From assembly GCF_030164425.1 (NCBI RefSeq), contig NZ_JASNJD010000014.1, positions 52,981 to 116,980 of the forward strand: a DNA stretch of 64,000 bases, in the 5' to 3' direction. Each line of letters starts with the position of its first letter. Position 1 is the first letter of the stretch. The position numbers and the translations under genes were made by a program. This DNA is from Pseudodonghicola flavimaris (GTDB lineage Bacteria > Pseudomonadota > Alphaproteobacteria > Rhodobacterales > Rhodobacteraceae). The notes beneath the pieces were generated by a model. The model was not told where the DNA came from. It did no database searches and saw nothing but the letters and a program-made list of their open reading frames with translations. Of the stretch, positions 1 through 7,394 are shown piece by piece.

Positions 1-1218
1 CGCGTTCATCCGGTCGAGGAACCCCTTGGCCGAGGCGGGCGCCGCACCATCGCCATAGGTCGCGGCGAGCACGATGATGCGCTCGGCACGGGCGTAGCGC
101 TCTGGTGCGAAGCCCGACATCGGGCCAACATGGACGCTCCGCCCCGCTGCCGTCAGCGCGGCATGCAGGGTCGCGGCGAAGCCCCAGGTGCTGCCACCCT
201 CGCTGCCGACAAGAAGGATCGTCTCGGCACGGCCTGCGGGCTGGTTGCCGCGGATGCGCGGCCGCCCGCGCCGCCCGGCAAGCCAGATCAGGACGCCGGT
301 CACGCCCATCGCCGGTACTCCGAGCGCCATCATCCCGAGCACAAGGCCGAGCGTCGCCGCCCCCTGCCCCGTATGCAGCATGTAGATGGTTTCCGAGACG
401 CGCTCCCACCCGGTCAAGTCGGCCCATGCCACGAGCGCGCCGGTTCCCTGGTCGAGATAGCCGGTGCCCCGGTCAGTCTTCAGCGTGAACACGTCCGTCG
501 CGTCACCGGGATAGGGAAAGCTCAGCTCGCGCAGCTCGGCGACGGGCGTTTGCAGCAGCGTGGCCATCTGATCGAGAGGAAACCCCGTCTCTCCGCTTAC
601 CTCGGTCGGCATGGCCGGGATGGCACCTCCGTCCGGCAGAAGATCGAAGGTAGAGGCGGTCATCCAGAGGGCGGTGGTCGAGGACAGAACGAGGCCGATG
701 ACGGCGATCCGGGCGATCTCGACATGCAGCCTGCCCGCGAGCGGACCGCGCAAGGGCGCGAACCAGTTCCGCCATCCGCCCGCCCGCCGCGCGACCAGCA
801 CAGCACCCGAGAGCGAGAGGACCAGCATCGCTGCGGCCCCGGCGGCCATTGTGATGCGCCCGCCATCCCCGAGGAAGAGCGAGCGATGAAGGTTGGTCAG
901 CCAACGAAGGGCCTGGTTCGGGTCGGCCGAGGCCACGCCCGCGCCCGTCGCCGGGTCGATCACGGCAGCACCCGGCGCGCCCTGATCGAACCAATAGGCG
1001 GTGATCCGACCGGAGGGCGACCGCCGGATCTGCTCGACGCCCGGATAGACGGCCTGAATGCCGTCCACGAGGGTGGCGACTGTCAGGCCAGTCTCCACCT
1101 GCGGCGCGGTGATGCGCTCAACTGCCGGAAAGACCGAGAGCGCAGCGCCGCTTAGGCTCAGGATAGTGACGAGCGCGAGGGCCAGAAGACCCGGCCAGCG
1201 ATGGAGTGTACGGATCAT
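1..1218 (-). CDS. PepSY-associated membrane protein with flavodoxin domain (partial)
   Basis: The frame is open from an ATG at 1218 to the window edge, so the C-terminus is missing (406 codons seen). The N-terminus reads MIRTLHRWPGLLALALVT, a typical first membrane helix of PepSY-TM proteins, followed by a periplasmic PepSY-like stretch and further helices. The last ~70 residues before the edge look like a flavodoxin FMN domain (a GFAATLHAAL helix, then IIVLAATYGDG). Proteins of this build are usually annotated as PepSY-TM/sulfite-reductase-type flavoproteins and are thought to move electrons from NAD(P)H across the inner membrane to periplasmic acceptors. It lies 11 bp after the DUF2271 gene and probably shares its transcript. 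The FAD/NAD(P) half would lie outside the window. Confidence 0.75.
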   Translation of the reverse strand, partial: MIRTLHRWPGLLALALVTILSLSGAALSVFPAVERITAPQVETGLTVATLVDGIQAVYPGVEQIRRSPSGRITAYWFDQGAPGAAVIDPATGAGVASADPNQALRWLTNLHRSLFLGDGGRITMAAGAAAMLVLSLSGAVLVARRAGGWRNWFAPLRGPLAGRLHVEIARIAVIGLVLSSTTALWMTASTFDLLPDGGAIPAMPTEVSGETGFPLDQMATLLQTPVAELRELSFPYPGDATDVFTLKTDRGTGYLDQGTGALVAWADLTGWERVSETIYMLHTGQGAATLGLVLGMMALGVPAMGVTGVLIWLAGRRGRPRIRGNQPAGRAETILLVGSEGGSTWGFAATLHAALTAAGRSVHVGPMSGFAPERYARAERIIVLAATYGDGAAPASAKGFLDRMNA

Positions 1219-1229
1219 GGCCCTGCCCC

Positions 1230-1700
1230 TCACATGTCGTAGGAGAAGTTGGCGATGTAGCGCCGCCCGGTCACCGGAGTGCCCGCGCCATCGGACGTAA
1301 GCGGCACCGCCACCTCGTTCGGGCTGTCGCGCATGTCCTCGACCGCCGCGTCGATGTGGAGCGTGTAGCCCGCATCGAACAGCGCATCGGCCAGATCAAG
1401 CGTGATCTCAAGACTGCGGCCCGCGCCGACGCTGGCCCCGGTAATGCCGTTGACCTGCGCAGTATCGCCGCCCGTGGCACGGTACCAGTCGCTCAGATGC
1501 TCGTAGTATTTGGACTTGTCGCCGGCCATCCAGAGACTGCCGACATAGGCGCCCGAGGCGTCGGTAACGTAAAGCGCGAGGTAGGCGCCGTCGCCGCCAT
1601 AGTTGTTAAGGGTGGTAGTGAGCGTCACGGGCCGTGCCATAGCGAGGCCGGGAAGCGTGAGTGCGGTGGTCAGCGCGAGCGTTGCGAGAAGTGATTTCAT
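1230..1700 (-). CDS. DUF2271-family exported protein
   Basis: The 156-aa protein has a clear Sec signal peptide (MKKS-like start, hydrophobic core, cleavage near AMARP). The mature part matches the DUF2271 type in pattern (LYVTDASGAYVGSLWMAGD, YEHLSDWYRATGG). DUF2271 proteins are periplasmic, of unknown biochemistry, and are commonly encoded beside PepSY-TM flavoproteins, as here. The gene lies between the Asp-rich protein (35 bp upstream) and the PepSY-flavodoxin gene (11 bp downstream), so a three-gene minus-strand operon is likely. Its role, possibly presenting a cofactor or metal to the membrane oxidoreductase, is inference. Confidence 0.75.
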   Translation of the reverse strand: MKSLLATLALTTALTLPGLAMARPVTLTTTLNNYGGDGAYLALYVTDASGAYVGSLWMAGDKSKYYEHLSDWYRATGGDTAQVNGITGASVGAGRSLEITLDLADALFDAGYTLHIDAAVEDMRDSPNEVAVPLTSDGAGTPVTGRRYIANFSYDM

Positions 1701-1735
1701 GGGAATGATCCTTGTTCAGGGTGCTTCGGAGCTGT

Positions 1736-2107
1736 TCAGTTCACCTGAACCTGCGGAGGGGCGCCGTTTCCGAAGAGGCCGTTCTGCGGAGGAGCGACCG
1801 TTCCAGCGGGCGCGGGATTGCGGGCACCGCCCCGACAATCGTCGTCGTCATCATCGTCGTCGTCGCAGTCATCATCATCATCGTCATCGTCATCGTCGTG
1901 TCCGCGACGCGAACCGTCCCGCCAGCGGTCGTCGTCGTCATCGTCGCTTGCGAGAATGAGAGGCATATCTTGTGAGGCGTCGTCAAAGAGCGCGGCCACG
2001 GGCCGAAGCATGCTGTCGGCCGGGGCCTGCATCGCGCTCCAGGCAGGAACGCCGATGGCGGCGGTCAGCGCCGTTGTCGCTGCGAGAAGGGTCAGGGTCT
2101 TTTTCAT
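1736..2107 (-). CDS. exported poly-aspartate protein
   Basis: The 123-aa protein has a signal peptide (MKKTLTLLAATTALTAAIG, cleavage near AWSA). The mature chain carries Asp tracts at residues 55-60, 71-80 and 82-90, interrupted by Cys81 and closed by Cys91, with a short basic stretch RWRDGSRRGH between the first two. The C-terminus is Pro/Gly/Asn-rich. An AAAGGAGA ribosome site precedes the ATG. The chemistry suggests a periplasmic divalent-cation or ferric-ion binder; this is inference, since no family is recognised. It heads a likely operon with the DUF2271 and PepSY-flavodoxin genes and has a two-component-type direct repeat 77 bp upstream. Confidence 0.7.
   Translation of the reverse strand: MKKTLTLLAATTALTAAIGVPAWSAMQAPADSMLRPVAALFDDASQDMPLILASDDDDDDRWRDGSRRGHDDDDDDDDDDCDDDDDDDDDCRGGARNPAPAGTVAPPQNGLFGNGAPPQVQVN
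1839..1899. repeat. trinucleotide microsatellite encoding poly-Asp
   Basis: This is a run of gtc/atc triplets on the + strand (GAC/GAT on the coding minus strand), interrupted once by the Cys81 codon. It encodes the main Asp tracts of the exported protein. Triplet slippage could change tract length without shifting frame. Confidence 0.8.
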
Positions 2108-2184
2108 GGCAAGGTCTCCTTTCGTCTGATGAGACCAATCTGGCGCGTCGACCTGAGGGCTTCCTGACGCCCCAGCGATTCCTG

Positions 2185-2201
2185 CTTCAGCTTGCCGTCA
2201 G
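2185..2201 (-). promoter_or_regulatory. putative response-regulator box upstream of the poly-Asp gene
   Basis: On the minus strand the site reads CTGACGGCAAGCTGAAG, two CTGA(C/A)G half-sites with an 11-bp period, as expected for OmpR/PhoB-family binding. It lies 77 bp before the poly-Asp start codon. Two more copies lie in the regulator/PepSY intergenic region at nearly the same distance from their genes. Confidence 0.5.
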
Positions 2202-2206
2202 GAAAA

Positions 2207-2232
2207 TGGCCCCGCCGATTATGGCGGGGCCA
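2207..2232 (-). terminator. hairpin downstream of the ferric-reductase gene
   Basis: A perfect 9-bp GC stem (GGCCCCGCC / GGCGGGGCC) with a 6-nt loop lies ~55 bp past the ferric-reductase stop. In the minus direction it is followed by ATTTTCC, so it probably ends the PepSY-ferric reductase transcript before the poly-Asp promoter region. Confidence 0.65.
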
Positions 2233-2287
2233 AAAAGATGCGAGCGCAGGCTACAGGGCTGGCATGGCTATGCGCCCTGCCCCGCGT

Positions 2288-3610
2288 TCAGGCGAATTCG
2301 AACTGCTCAAAGCGGACGCGGCGAGGCGTTTGGCCTTGTGCTTTCAAGCCTTTGAGAATCCCATCCTTCAGACCCGTTGGGCCGCAGAACCACAAATCGG
2401 CTTGCCGGATCGCGAAAGGGACCGCGCCGATCAGGCGCTCGGCCGTGAGCCTGCCATCGCGCGTCGTGACGACGACCTCGAAACTGAACCTCGGGTTGCG
2501 GGCAGCCGCAGCGCGCAGCGTCTCTACCCCAATCGCCTCTTCTTGTGTCGGAACGCAGTAGATGAGGTGAATGTCGCGACGCTCCGCCTCTGTCAGGCTT
2601 TCCGCCCAGGCTAGGAACGGCGTGATGCCGATGCCGCCGGCAAGCCAGATCTGACGTGCACCGCCCTTGCGAAAATCGAACCGTCCATAGGGGCCCTCGA
2701 CCTGCACGCGCGTTCCGGTCCGCAAAGTCGCGGGAAGGCGCCGTGTCCACCCACCCAGAGCCCGGATGGAGAACGTCAGGGTGCCGTCAGGGCGCGGGGC
2801 GCTGGCAATCGTGAAAGGGTGCGGCTCAGACAGTCCTGCCTCTGGCGCGCGAAAGAAGGCGAATTGCCCCGGCCGCCACCGCATGGCCCGCCCCTCGGGG
2901 CGGAGGGTCAGCGTGGTGGTGTCCTTGGTCTGGCTGATCTCTGTGACGGTGAATTCTCTACGCCGCAGGTACGGGGCGACCAGCTCGGTAAATATCCACG
3001 CGATCACTCCGGCGATGCCGAATGTGTTCAGAAGCACCGAGAGCAATGGATCTACCTCTGTCGGCATGTCGACGAAGAACTGGTGAAAGACCACGATGGC
3101 AAAAAGGGCCCCCATGAAACGATGGCTGAACCGCCAGATCTGATAGGGGATTTCTAGTCCGATGAAAGGTAATCTCCGGAACCAGCTGACAGCAACCAGG
3201 GCGAGAAGCGCGTTGAAGGCAAGTTCGCCCGCCTCTTCACCAAGTTCACCAAGGGAGGTTTCACGCACCGTCCGCTCGAAGTCCGGCTCGATCTGCTGAT
3301 GCAAAATCATCAGGACCATCGCGGAGATGCCCAGCCATTTGTGGACCCGGTACATGCGGTCGAGACCGCCGAACAACTGCTCCACCAGGGGCGGCCGTGC
3401 GGCGAGGATCAGGGTCTGCGCCATTGCAACAACTGCCGCGGCCCCTACGGCGATGCCGAGTGCCGCATCCGCGCCATAAGGCGCATAGGTGTTGAACCCG
3501 AGCAGTGCCGCCAGCAGGCACGGAAGCGCCACCAGCAACGGGCCCATCATGGGCAGTGTCGGAAAGCCAGGCGCCGGGACATCACCGGCGCGATGCACTG
3601 CATCAGTCAT
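2288..3610 (-). CDS. ferric-reductase-like transmembrane flavoprotein
   Basis: The 440-aa protein has an N-terminal half with about six membrane helices typical of the ferric-reductase/NADPH-oxidase heme domain (HKWLGISAMVLMILHQQ, FSHRFMGALFAIVVFHQFF; paired His for b-type heme). The C-terminal half is a ferredoxin-NADP reductase-like part: an FAD-binding barrel (RWRPGQFAFFRAP, HPFTIAS) and an NAD(P) domain (IWLAGGIGITPFLAW, LWFCGPTG). It should carry electrons from NAD(P)H across the inner membrane to periplasmic metal or another acceptor. Its ATG overlaps the end of the PepSY gene by 8 bp, so the two are translated together. The true substrate is unknown. Confidence 0.85.
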   Translation of the reverse strand: MTDAVHRAGDVPAPGFPTLPMMGPLLVALPCLLAALLGFNTYAPYGADAALGIAVGAAAVVAMAQTLILAARPPLVEQLFGGLDRMYRVHKWLGISAMVLMILHQQIEPDFERTVRETSLGELGEEAGELAFNALLALVAVSWFRRLPFIGLEIPYQIWRFSHRFMGALFAIVVFHQFFVDMPTEVDPLLSVLLNTFGIAGVIAWIFTELVAPYLRRREFTVTEISQTKDTTTLTLRPEGRAMRWRPGQFAFFRAPEAGLSEPHPFTIASAPRPDGTLTFSIRALGGWTRRLPATLRTGTRVQVEGPYGRFDFRKGGARQIWLAGGIGITPFLAWAESLTEAERRDIHLIYCVPTQEEAIGVETLRAAAARNPRFSFEVVVTTRDGRLTAERLIGAVPFAIRQADLWFCGPTGLKDGILKGLKAQGQTPRRVRFEQFEFA

Positions 3611-3920
3611 CGTGGCCTCCCTCTCGGTCCCGGTCGCGCCGATCGCCCTCGTCGTCCTCGTATTCGATCTCGATCACCTCAAGCGTGGCCGGGTGGACTG
3701 TCACCTCGATCGCGCGCCCTGCGGCATCCCTGCCGTCGATCTCGTAGCAGCCGTCATCGATCTTGATCCGGCGGACCGTCCAACCATTTTCCTCGGCAAG
3801 ACGGGCAACAGAATCGCGCGGCTGCCACTCGGCCATCGGCACGAAACAATCGTCGTCAGCCAGCACCGCGCCGGCCGGAAAGACCGCGAGAAAGCCGATA
3901 ATTGTCAATGTCTTCTTCAT
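3603..3920 (-). CDS. PepSY-domain exported protein
   Basis: The start is set at 3920 because an AGGAG site lies 8 bp before that ATG; an upstream in-frame ATG at 3956 has no such site. The 105-aa product has a signal peptide (MKKTLTIIGFLAVFPAGAVLA) and one PepSY-type domain (VARLAEENGWTVRRIKIDDGCYEIDG, then EVTVHPATLEVIEIEYE). Cys residues follow the leader and lie in DDGCYE. The tail is strongly charged (DDEGDRRDRDREGGHDD). Such small PepSY proteins often neighbour two-component systems and b-type flavocytochromes, as here. It is cotranscribed with the ferric-reductase gene and divergent from the response regulator. Confidence 0.8.
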   Translation of the reverse strand: MKKTLTIIGFLAVFPAGAVLADDDCFVPMAEWQPRDSVARLAEENGWTVRRIKIDDGCYEIDGRDAAGRAIEVTVHPATLEVIEIEYEDDEGDRRDRDREGGHDD

Positions 3921-3971
3921 GGGGCACACTCCTAGTGGCTCGCCTCTTGATGCCATTCATGCGCCGCGAAG

Positions 3972-3988
3972 CTGACGGCAGCCTGAAG
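3972..3988 (+). promoter_or_regulatory. putative response-regulator box facing the regulator gene
   Basis: The site reads CTGACGGCAGCCTGAAG, two half-sites with an 11-bp period, and ends 77 bp before the response-regulator ATG. It differs from the poly-Asp box by two adjacent bases. Autoregulation is the likely reading. Confidence 0.5.
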
Positions 3989-4004
3989 GGGCTTGACCCA
4001 CACG

Positions 4005-4021
4005 CTTCAGCTTCGTGTCAG
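4005..4021 (-). promoter_or_regulatory. putative response-regulator box facing the PepSY-ferric reductase operon
   Basis: On the minus strand the site reads CTGACACGAAGCTGAAG and lies 84 bp before the PepSY start codon. Orientation and spacing match the poly-Asp box, which supports common control of both operons. Confidence 0.5.
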
Positions 4022-4065
4022 CCAGACGGATCATGGAGGGACATCAGGAAAGGACGGGTACGACC

Positions 4066-4725
4066 ATGCGCGTATTGCTGATCGAAGACGACACGACTCT
4101 CGGCGCTGCCGTGCGCGACCAGATCGCAGCTGATGGCCAGTCAGTAGACTGGGTCACGCGGCTCGACGCGGCGGCAGACGCGATGAGCGCAACCTCCTAC
4201 GACCTGCTCCTGCTCGACCTCATGCTGCCAGACGGACGTGGTATCGGGTTCCTCAAGGGCCTCCGGACGCGTGGGGACGTGACGCCAGTGATCATCCTGA
4301 CAGCGCTCGACCAGATATCAGACCGGATAGAGGGGCTGAACGCAGGCGCTGACGACTATCTTGTGAAGCCTTTCGACCTGTCGGAACTGTCGGCACGGAT
4401 TGGCTCGGTCGCGCGGCGCTACAGCGGAAACCCCAACCCGATCGTGACCCACGGACCGCTCGACATCGACCTTGCCGCGCGAAGCGTCCATCGGGATGGC
4501 AGACATGTGCCGCTGACGGCGCGGGAATGGGCGCTCTTCGAGGCCTTCCTGGCGCGTCCTGGGCAGCTCCTGTCCAAGGCGCAGTTGGAGGAGAAGCTCT
4601 ACGCTTTCGACGCCGAGGTCGAGAGCAACACCATCGAGGTGCACGTAAGCCGCCTGCGCAAGAAACTGGGGAGCGCCATCATTGAGACCGAGCGCGGCAT
4701 GGGCTACCGACTGGGCAAGCCATGA
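4066..4725 (+). CDS. OmpR-family response regulator
   Basis: The 219-aa protein starts at MRVLLIEDD (ATG 4066, preceded by AGGAAAGGA); upstream in-frame ATGs would only add a non-homologous tail. The receiver domain shows the acidic pair in LLIEDD, the phospho-acceptor Asp in YDLLLLDLMLPDG and the conserved Lys in DDYLVKPFD. A winged-helix DNA-binding domain follows (VPLTAREWALFEAFLARPG, SNTIEVHVSRLRKKLG, GMGYRLGKP). It overlaps the kinase gene by 4 bp. The shared 17-bp boxes in front of this gene, the PepSY operon and the poly-Asp operon are its probable targets; the family (QseB/PmrA-like) often responds to metal or envelope signals. Confidence 0.9.
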   Translation: MRVLLIEDDTTLGAAVRDQIAADGQSVDWVTRLDAAADAMSATSYDLLLLDLMLPDGRGIGFLKGLRTRGDVTPVIILTALDQISDRIEGLNAGADDYLVKPFDLSELSARIGSVARRYSGNPNPIVTHGPLDIDLAARSVHRDGRHVPLTAREWALFEAFLARPGQLLSKAQLEEKLYAFDAEVESNTIEVHVSRLRKKLGSAIIETERGMGYRLGKP

Positions 4726-6089
4726 TGTGGCCATCCAGCCTTCAGGTGCGGCTCGGCTTGTCACTCGGCCTTGTGCTGACGATCCTCTGGCTCGCCGCCG
4801 CCACGGTTACCGCGGTGATCGTTCGGGGCGAGATGGACGAGGTCTTTGACAGCGCCCTGCGTGAAACCGCCGAGCGCATCCTGCCGCTGGCCGTGACCGA
4901 CATCGTCGGGCGGGAAGATCAGGGTGTGACGCAGCGCCTCGCGCCGATCCGTGAGCATGACGAGTTCTTCACCTACATCGTACGCGATGCCGAGGGACGC
5001 ATCCTGCTGCAATCCCATGCGGCGGACCCTGCCGTGTTCCCTCCATACGATGGGCCGGGATTTAGGCAGAACGCCACACATCGCCTCTACAGCGACGCCG
5101 CACTCCAGGGGACGATCAGCATCACCGTGGCCGAACCGTTGGCGCATCGCGCATCGGTTGCTCGGGAAATCCAGATGGGCCTCGGCCTGCCGCTGCTGGT
5201 CGTGCTGCCGTTGGCGCTCGCGTCGATTATTCTCGCTGTGCGCTTTAGCCTCGCCCCTCTCCATCGGTTCCGTACGCGGCTTGAAGCGCGCGGCGTGCGC
5301 GACCTGTCAGAAGTACCCGCGGCCGACCTGCCGACGGAAATCGGACCGCTGGCCGCAACCTTGAACAACCTTTTGGCTCGGTTGCGCGACGCGTTCGAGG
5401 CTGAGCGAAGTTTTGCAGCCAATGCAGCTCATGAACTAAGGACACCGTTGGCGGGCGCTATCGCCCAGGCGCAGCGACTGCGATCAGAGACCAAAGATCC
5501 GACCATCGAAGCGCGCGCCGCCGAGATCGAGGCGACGCTCAAGCGTCTCACTCGGCTGTCCGAGCGTCTCCTGCAGCTTGCGCGGGCGGAAGGCGGTAGA
5601 CTTCGGATGGACCAGAGCGCTGATGTCAGAACCATCACTCGGGTCGTGGTGGAAGATATTGCGCGCAGCACAGAGAACGGGCGCCTTATGTTGAACTTGC
5701 CGGACACGCCTGTCTTGTCTGATATCGACCCCGACGCATTGGGAATTCTGTGCCGGAATCTGGTGGAAAACGCCCTACGCCACGGGGCGCAGAATGCCCC
5801 AGTCGCGGTTACACTCACGAGCGAGGGGCAGTTGATCGTGGCAAACGAGGGCCCCGCGGTAGCAACCGAAACACTCAAACGCCTGACAGGGCGCTTCGAG
5901 AGGGCAGATGCAAACACTGATGGTAGCGGGCTTGGCCTCGCTATCGTTGCAGCCATCGCAGAACGGATCGAAACCTCTCTCTTGCTCCAGTCACCACGTC
6001 CCGGTGAAACTTCTGGATTTCAGGCATCCGTCAGATTGCCAACAGATGCTCCTAATGCCCGTGTGAAAGATCGGGAGCATTGGCCTTGA
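4722..6089 (+). CDS. membrane sensor histidine kinase
   Basis: The 455-aa protein has an N-terminal helix (LGLSLGLVLTILWLAAATVTAVIV), a periplasmic sensor region of ~120 residues and a second helix (LGLPLLVVLPLALASIILAV). A HAMP-like linker follows, then the dimerisation/phospho-acceptor box ANAAHELRTPLAG (His is the acceptor) and an ATP-binding domain with the N box NLVENALRHG and a GSGLGLAIV glycine box. It pairs with the upstream response regulator (ATGA overlap). The position next to PepSY and ferric-reductase genes suggests sensing of a metal, redox state or envelope stress; the ligand is unknown. Confidence 0.9.
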   Translation: MMWPSSLQVRLGLSLGLVLTILWLAAATVTAVIVRGEMDEVFDSALRETAERILPLAVTDIVGREDQGVTQRLAPIREHDEFFTYIVRDAEGRILLQSHAADPAVFPPYDGPGFRQNATHRLYSDAALQGTISITVAEPLAHRASVAREIQMGLGLPLLVVLPLALASIILAVRFSLAPLHRFRTRLEARGVRDLSEVPAADLPTEIGPLAATLNNLLARLRDAFEAERSFAANAAHELRTPLAGAIAQAQRLRSETKDPTIEARAAEIEATLKRLTRLSERLLQLARAEGGRLRMDQSADVRTITRVVVEDIARSTENGRLMLNLPDTPVLSDIDPDALGILCRNLVENALRHGAQNAPVAVTLTSEGQLIVANEGPAVATETLKRLTGRFERADANTDGSGLGLAIVAAIAERIETSLLLQSPRPGETSGFQASVRLPTDAPNARVKDREHWP

Positions 6090-6245
6090 AGTCTGACGCA
6101 TCACCGGCGACGTCATAGTTTGAAGAAAATCGCAGAAACGTAGGAAAGCTTTCTGATAGGAGAGCTATTTTCTTATATTTTTTATGTACTTAGGGCTGCT
6201 CTGTAGAGCAGGCCATCTATCGGCGATAGCCGTTTTTGCGCCAAG

Positions 6246-6280
6246 CCCTCGGGAAGTGAGGCCGAAGCCTCACCCGAAGG
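6246..6280 (-). terminator. UUCG-capped hairpin at the end of the small membrane-protein gene
   Basis: On the minus strand GTGAGGC-TTCG-GCCTCAC forms a perfect 7-bp stem with a stable tetraloop, extended by partly paired CCTTCGGG/CCCGAGG arms. It overlaps the stop codon of the gene at 6270 and probably ends that transcript. It also lies beyond the kinase gene on the other strand. Confidence 0.5.
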
Positions 6281-6434
6281 GATCGTATTCCGAGACGATC
6301 ACGACCTCGTCGCCGTCGATTTCATCGGCGGGGACGGCGCCGAAGGTTCCATCCCCAGCCTGGAAGACGACGATCGAGACCATGAGCGTGGTAGCGAGGG
6401 AGGCGGCGAAGGCGTGTGCATCTTTGCGGGACAT
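6270..6434 (-). CDS. small single-helix protein, unknown
   Basis: The 54-aa frame starts at an ATG at 6434 with a well-placed AGGAG 8 bp upstream. It has one hydrophobic segment (FAASLATTLMVSIVVF) that could be a signal anchor, then an acidic tail (DEIDGDEVVIVSEYDPFG). No family is recognised. The open frame extends upstream to 6611, but that part lies in a region of inverted repeats and lacks a ribosome site. It lies alone between the two-component genes and the plasmid-maintenance block. Confidence 0.5.
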   Translation of the reverse strand: MSRKDAHAFAASLATTLMVSIVVFQAGDGTFGAVPADEIDGDEVVIVSEYDPFG

Positions 6435-6821
6435 CTGTTTGGCTCCTGTCTGGGAGGCGGGGGACCATCCCCCGCGCGACAGGACCTCGAAGGCCCGAAT
6501 ACTGGCTGACATCACCGGGTGCGTTCGCCTTGTCCGAATCCGCCCGGCGGCACGGGCTTGCCCGTAGTCCGACCCCTCGCGGGTTGATCTCGAAGACAGG
6601 ATTCGGGCCAAGGAAGGGAATGGCGAGCGGGGGATGGTGCCCTGCCGACTGGAGCCGGTTATCCCGCTGATGCTTCTAACGCCGCCAGCCTCCCGGGCAG
6701 GCTCTTGGTTGAAGACGTCCTTCCTTGGGGATGGTTCCTTTGGCGCCCCGCGAACTCAAAGGACAAGGTTGTGATGGTTGAGAGGCCCGCGCTTGGACGG
6801 GCCCCTCGGTTTCAGTTGGGC
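6435..6821. other. 387-bp gap with nested inverted repeats
   Basis: No convincing gene is present. Two nested inverted repeats stand out: ACCATCCCCCGC at 6464-6475 with its complement at 6627-6638, and GGCCCGAAT at 6492-6500 with its complement at 6601-6609. The region between them is rich in short GC hairpins. If transcribed on the minus strand it would form a long structured leader for the small gene at 6434. A second weak hairpin at 6784-6803 lies after the gene at 6822 and may be its terminator. Confidence 0.5.
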
Positions 6822-7295
6822 TCAGGCGGCCAGGTCCGCGCCCCCTGCCCTTTCGCTATTTTCATCGCCGACGATTTCGAGCCGCGCATTGCTGTATCCT
6901 TCCTTGGCGATCCAAAGCTCTGCCGCGGTGATGGATTCCGCCAGATGCAGCAGCTCCGTGTTGCCGCCGAAGTCGAGAAGCACGCGCACTTGGCCGGGCT
7001 TCGGTTCTTCGGCCACCTCGAAGACGAGGGCGCTGTCAGCAGAATGGCTGCGCATGATGGTGACGAGGATCACCCCGTCCGAGGAGAAGTTGCCCTCATG
7101 TAGCGTGAAGGAGGCTGGTGCCGTCCAGGTCGTATAGACCCGGGGAGGCTCCTTCTTCACGAGACGGCCGACGCCGTTCGATCGCTCCCAGGCGGCAAGC
7201 TTCTTGGTGAAGCGTGCCGGTGGCTTCGGACTGCCGTCGGTGTAGCGAATGAGCGCCCCAAGGGGCGCGGTGTCGATGATGGTTGTTGCAGACAT
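6822..7295 (-). CDS. conserved plasmid protein of unknown function
   Basis: The 157-aa soluble protein (MSATTIIDTAPLGALIRYTDGSPKPPARF) has no signal peptide and no motif I can name. The N-terminal half is basic and Pro-rich (FTKKLAAWERSNGVGRLVKKEPP); the C-terminal half alternates strands and helices. It lies 99 bp after the large ParB-like gene on the same strand and may be in its transcript. Similar small genes next to large ParB-like proteins are common on Rhodobacterales plasmids, which suggests a maintenance role; this is inference from position only. Confidence 0.6.
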   Translation of the reverse strand: MSATTIIDTAPLGALIRYTDGSPKPPARFTKKLAAWERSNGVGRLVKKEPPRVYTTWTAPASFTLHEGNFSSDGVILVTIMRSHSADSALVFEVAEEPKPGQVRVLLDFGGNTELLHLAESITAAELWIAKEGYSNARLEIVGDENSERAGGADLAA

Positions 7296-7394
7296 GATTC
7301 CTCATTCCGAATGCGAGTAATCGCATTCATCTTATTGATATTGTTACGTTATAGGGTGATTGGGGGCGGAATCTCCGCCCCCCGCTGGATCACG

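Noticed and set aside
1839..1899. Repeat array considered as CRISPR
   Set aside because: It is a simple triplet microsatellite inside a coding sequence, with no spacers.
1818..2129. Ser-rich plus-strand frame opposite the poly-Asp gene
   Set aside because: Poly-Ser is simply the complementary reading of GAC/GAT triplets; the minus-strand gene has a signal peptide and ribosome site.
6480..6610. tRNA or known riboswitch in the structured gap
   Set aside because: No T-arm/acceptor pairing or recognised riboswitch core could be drawn; only generic inverted repeats are supported.
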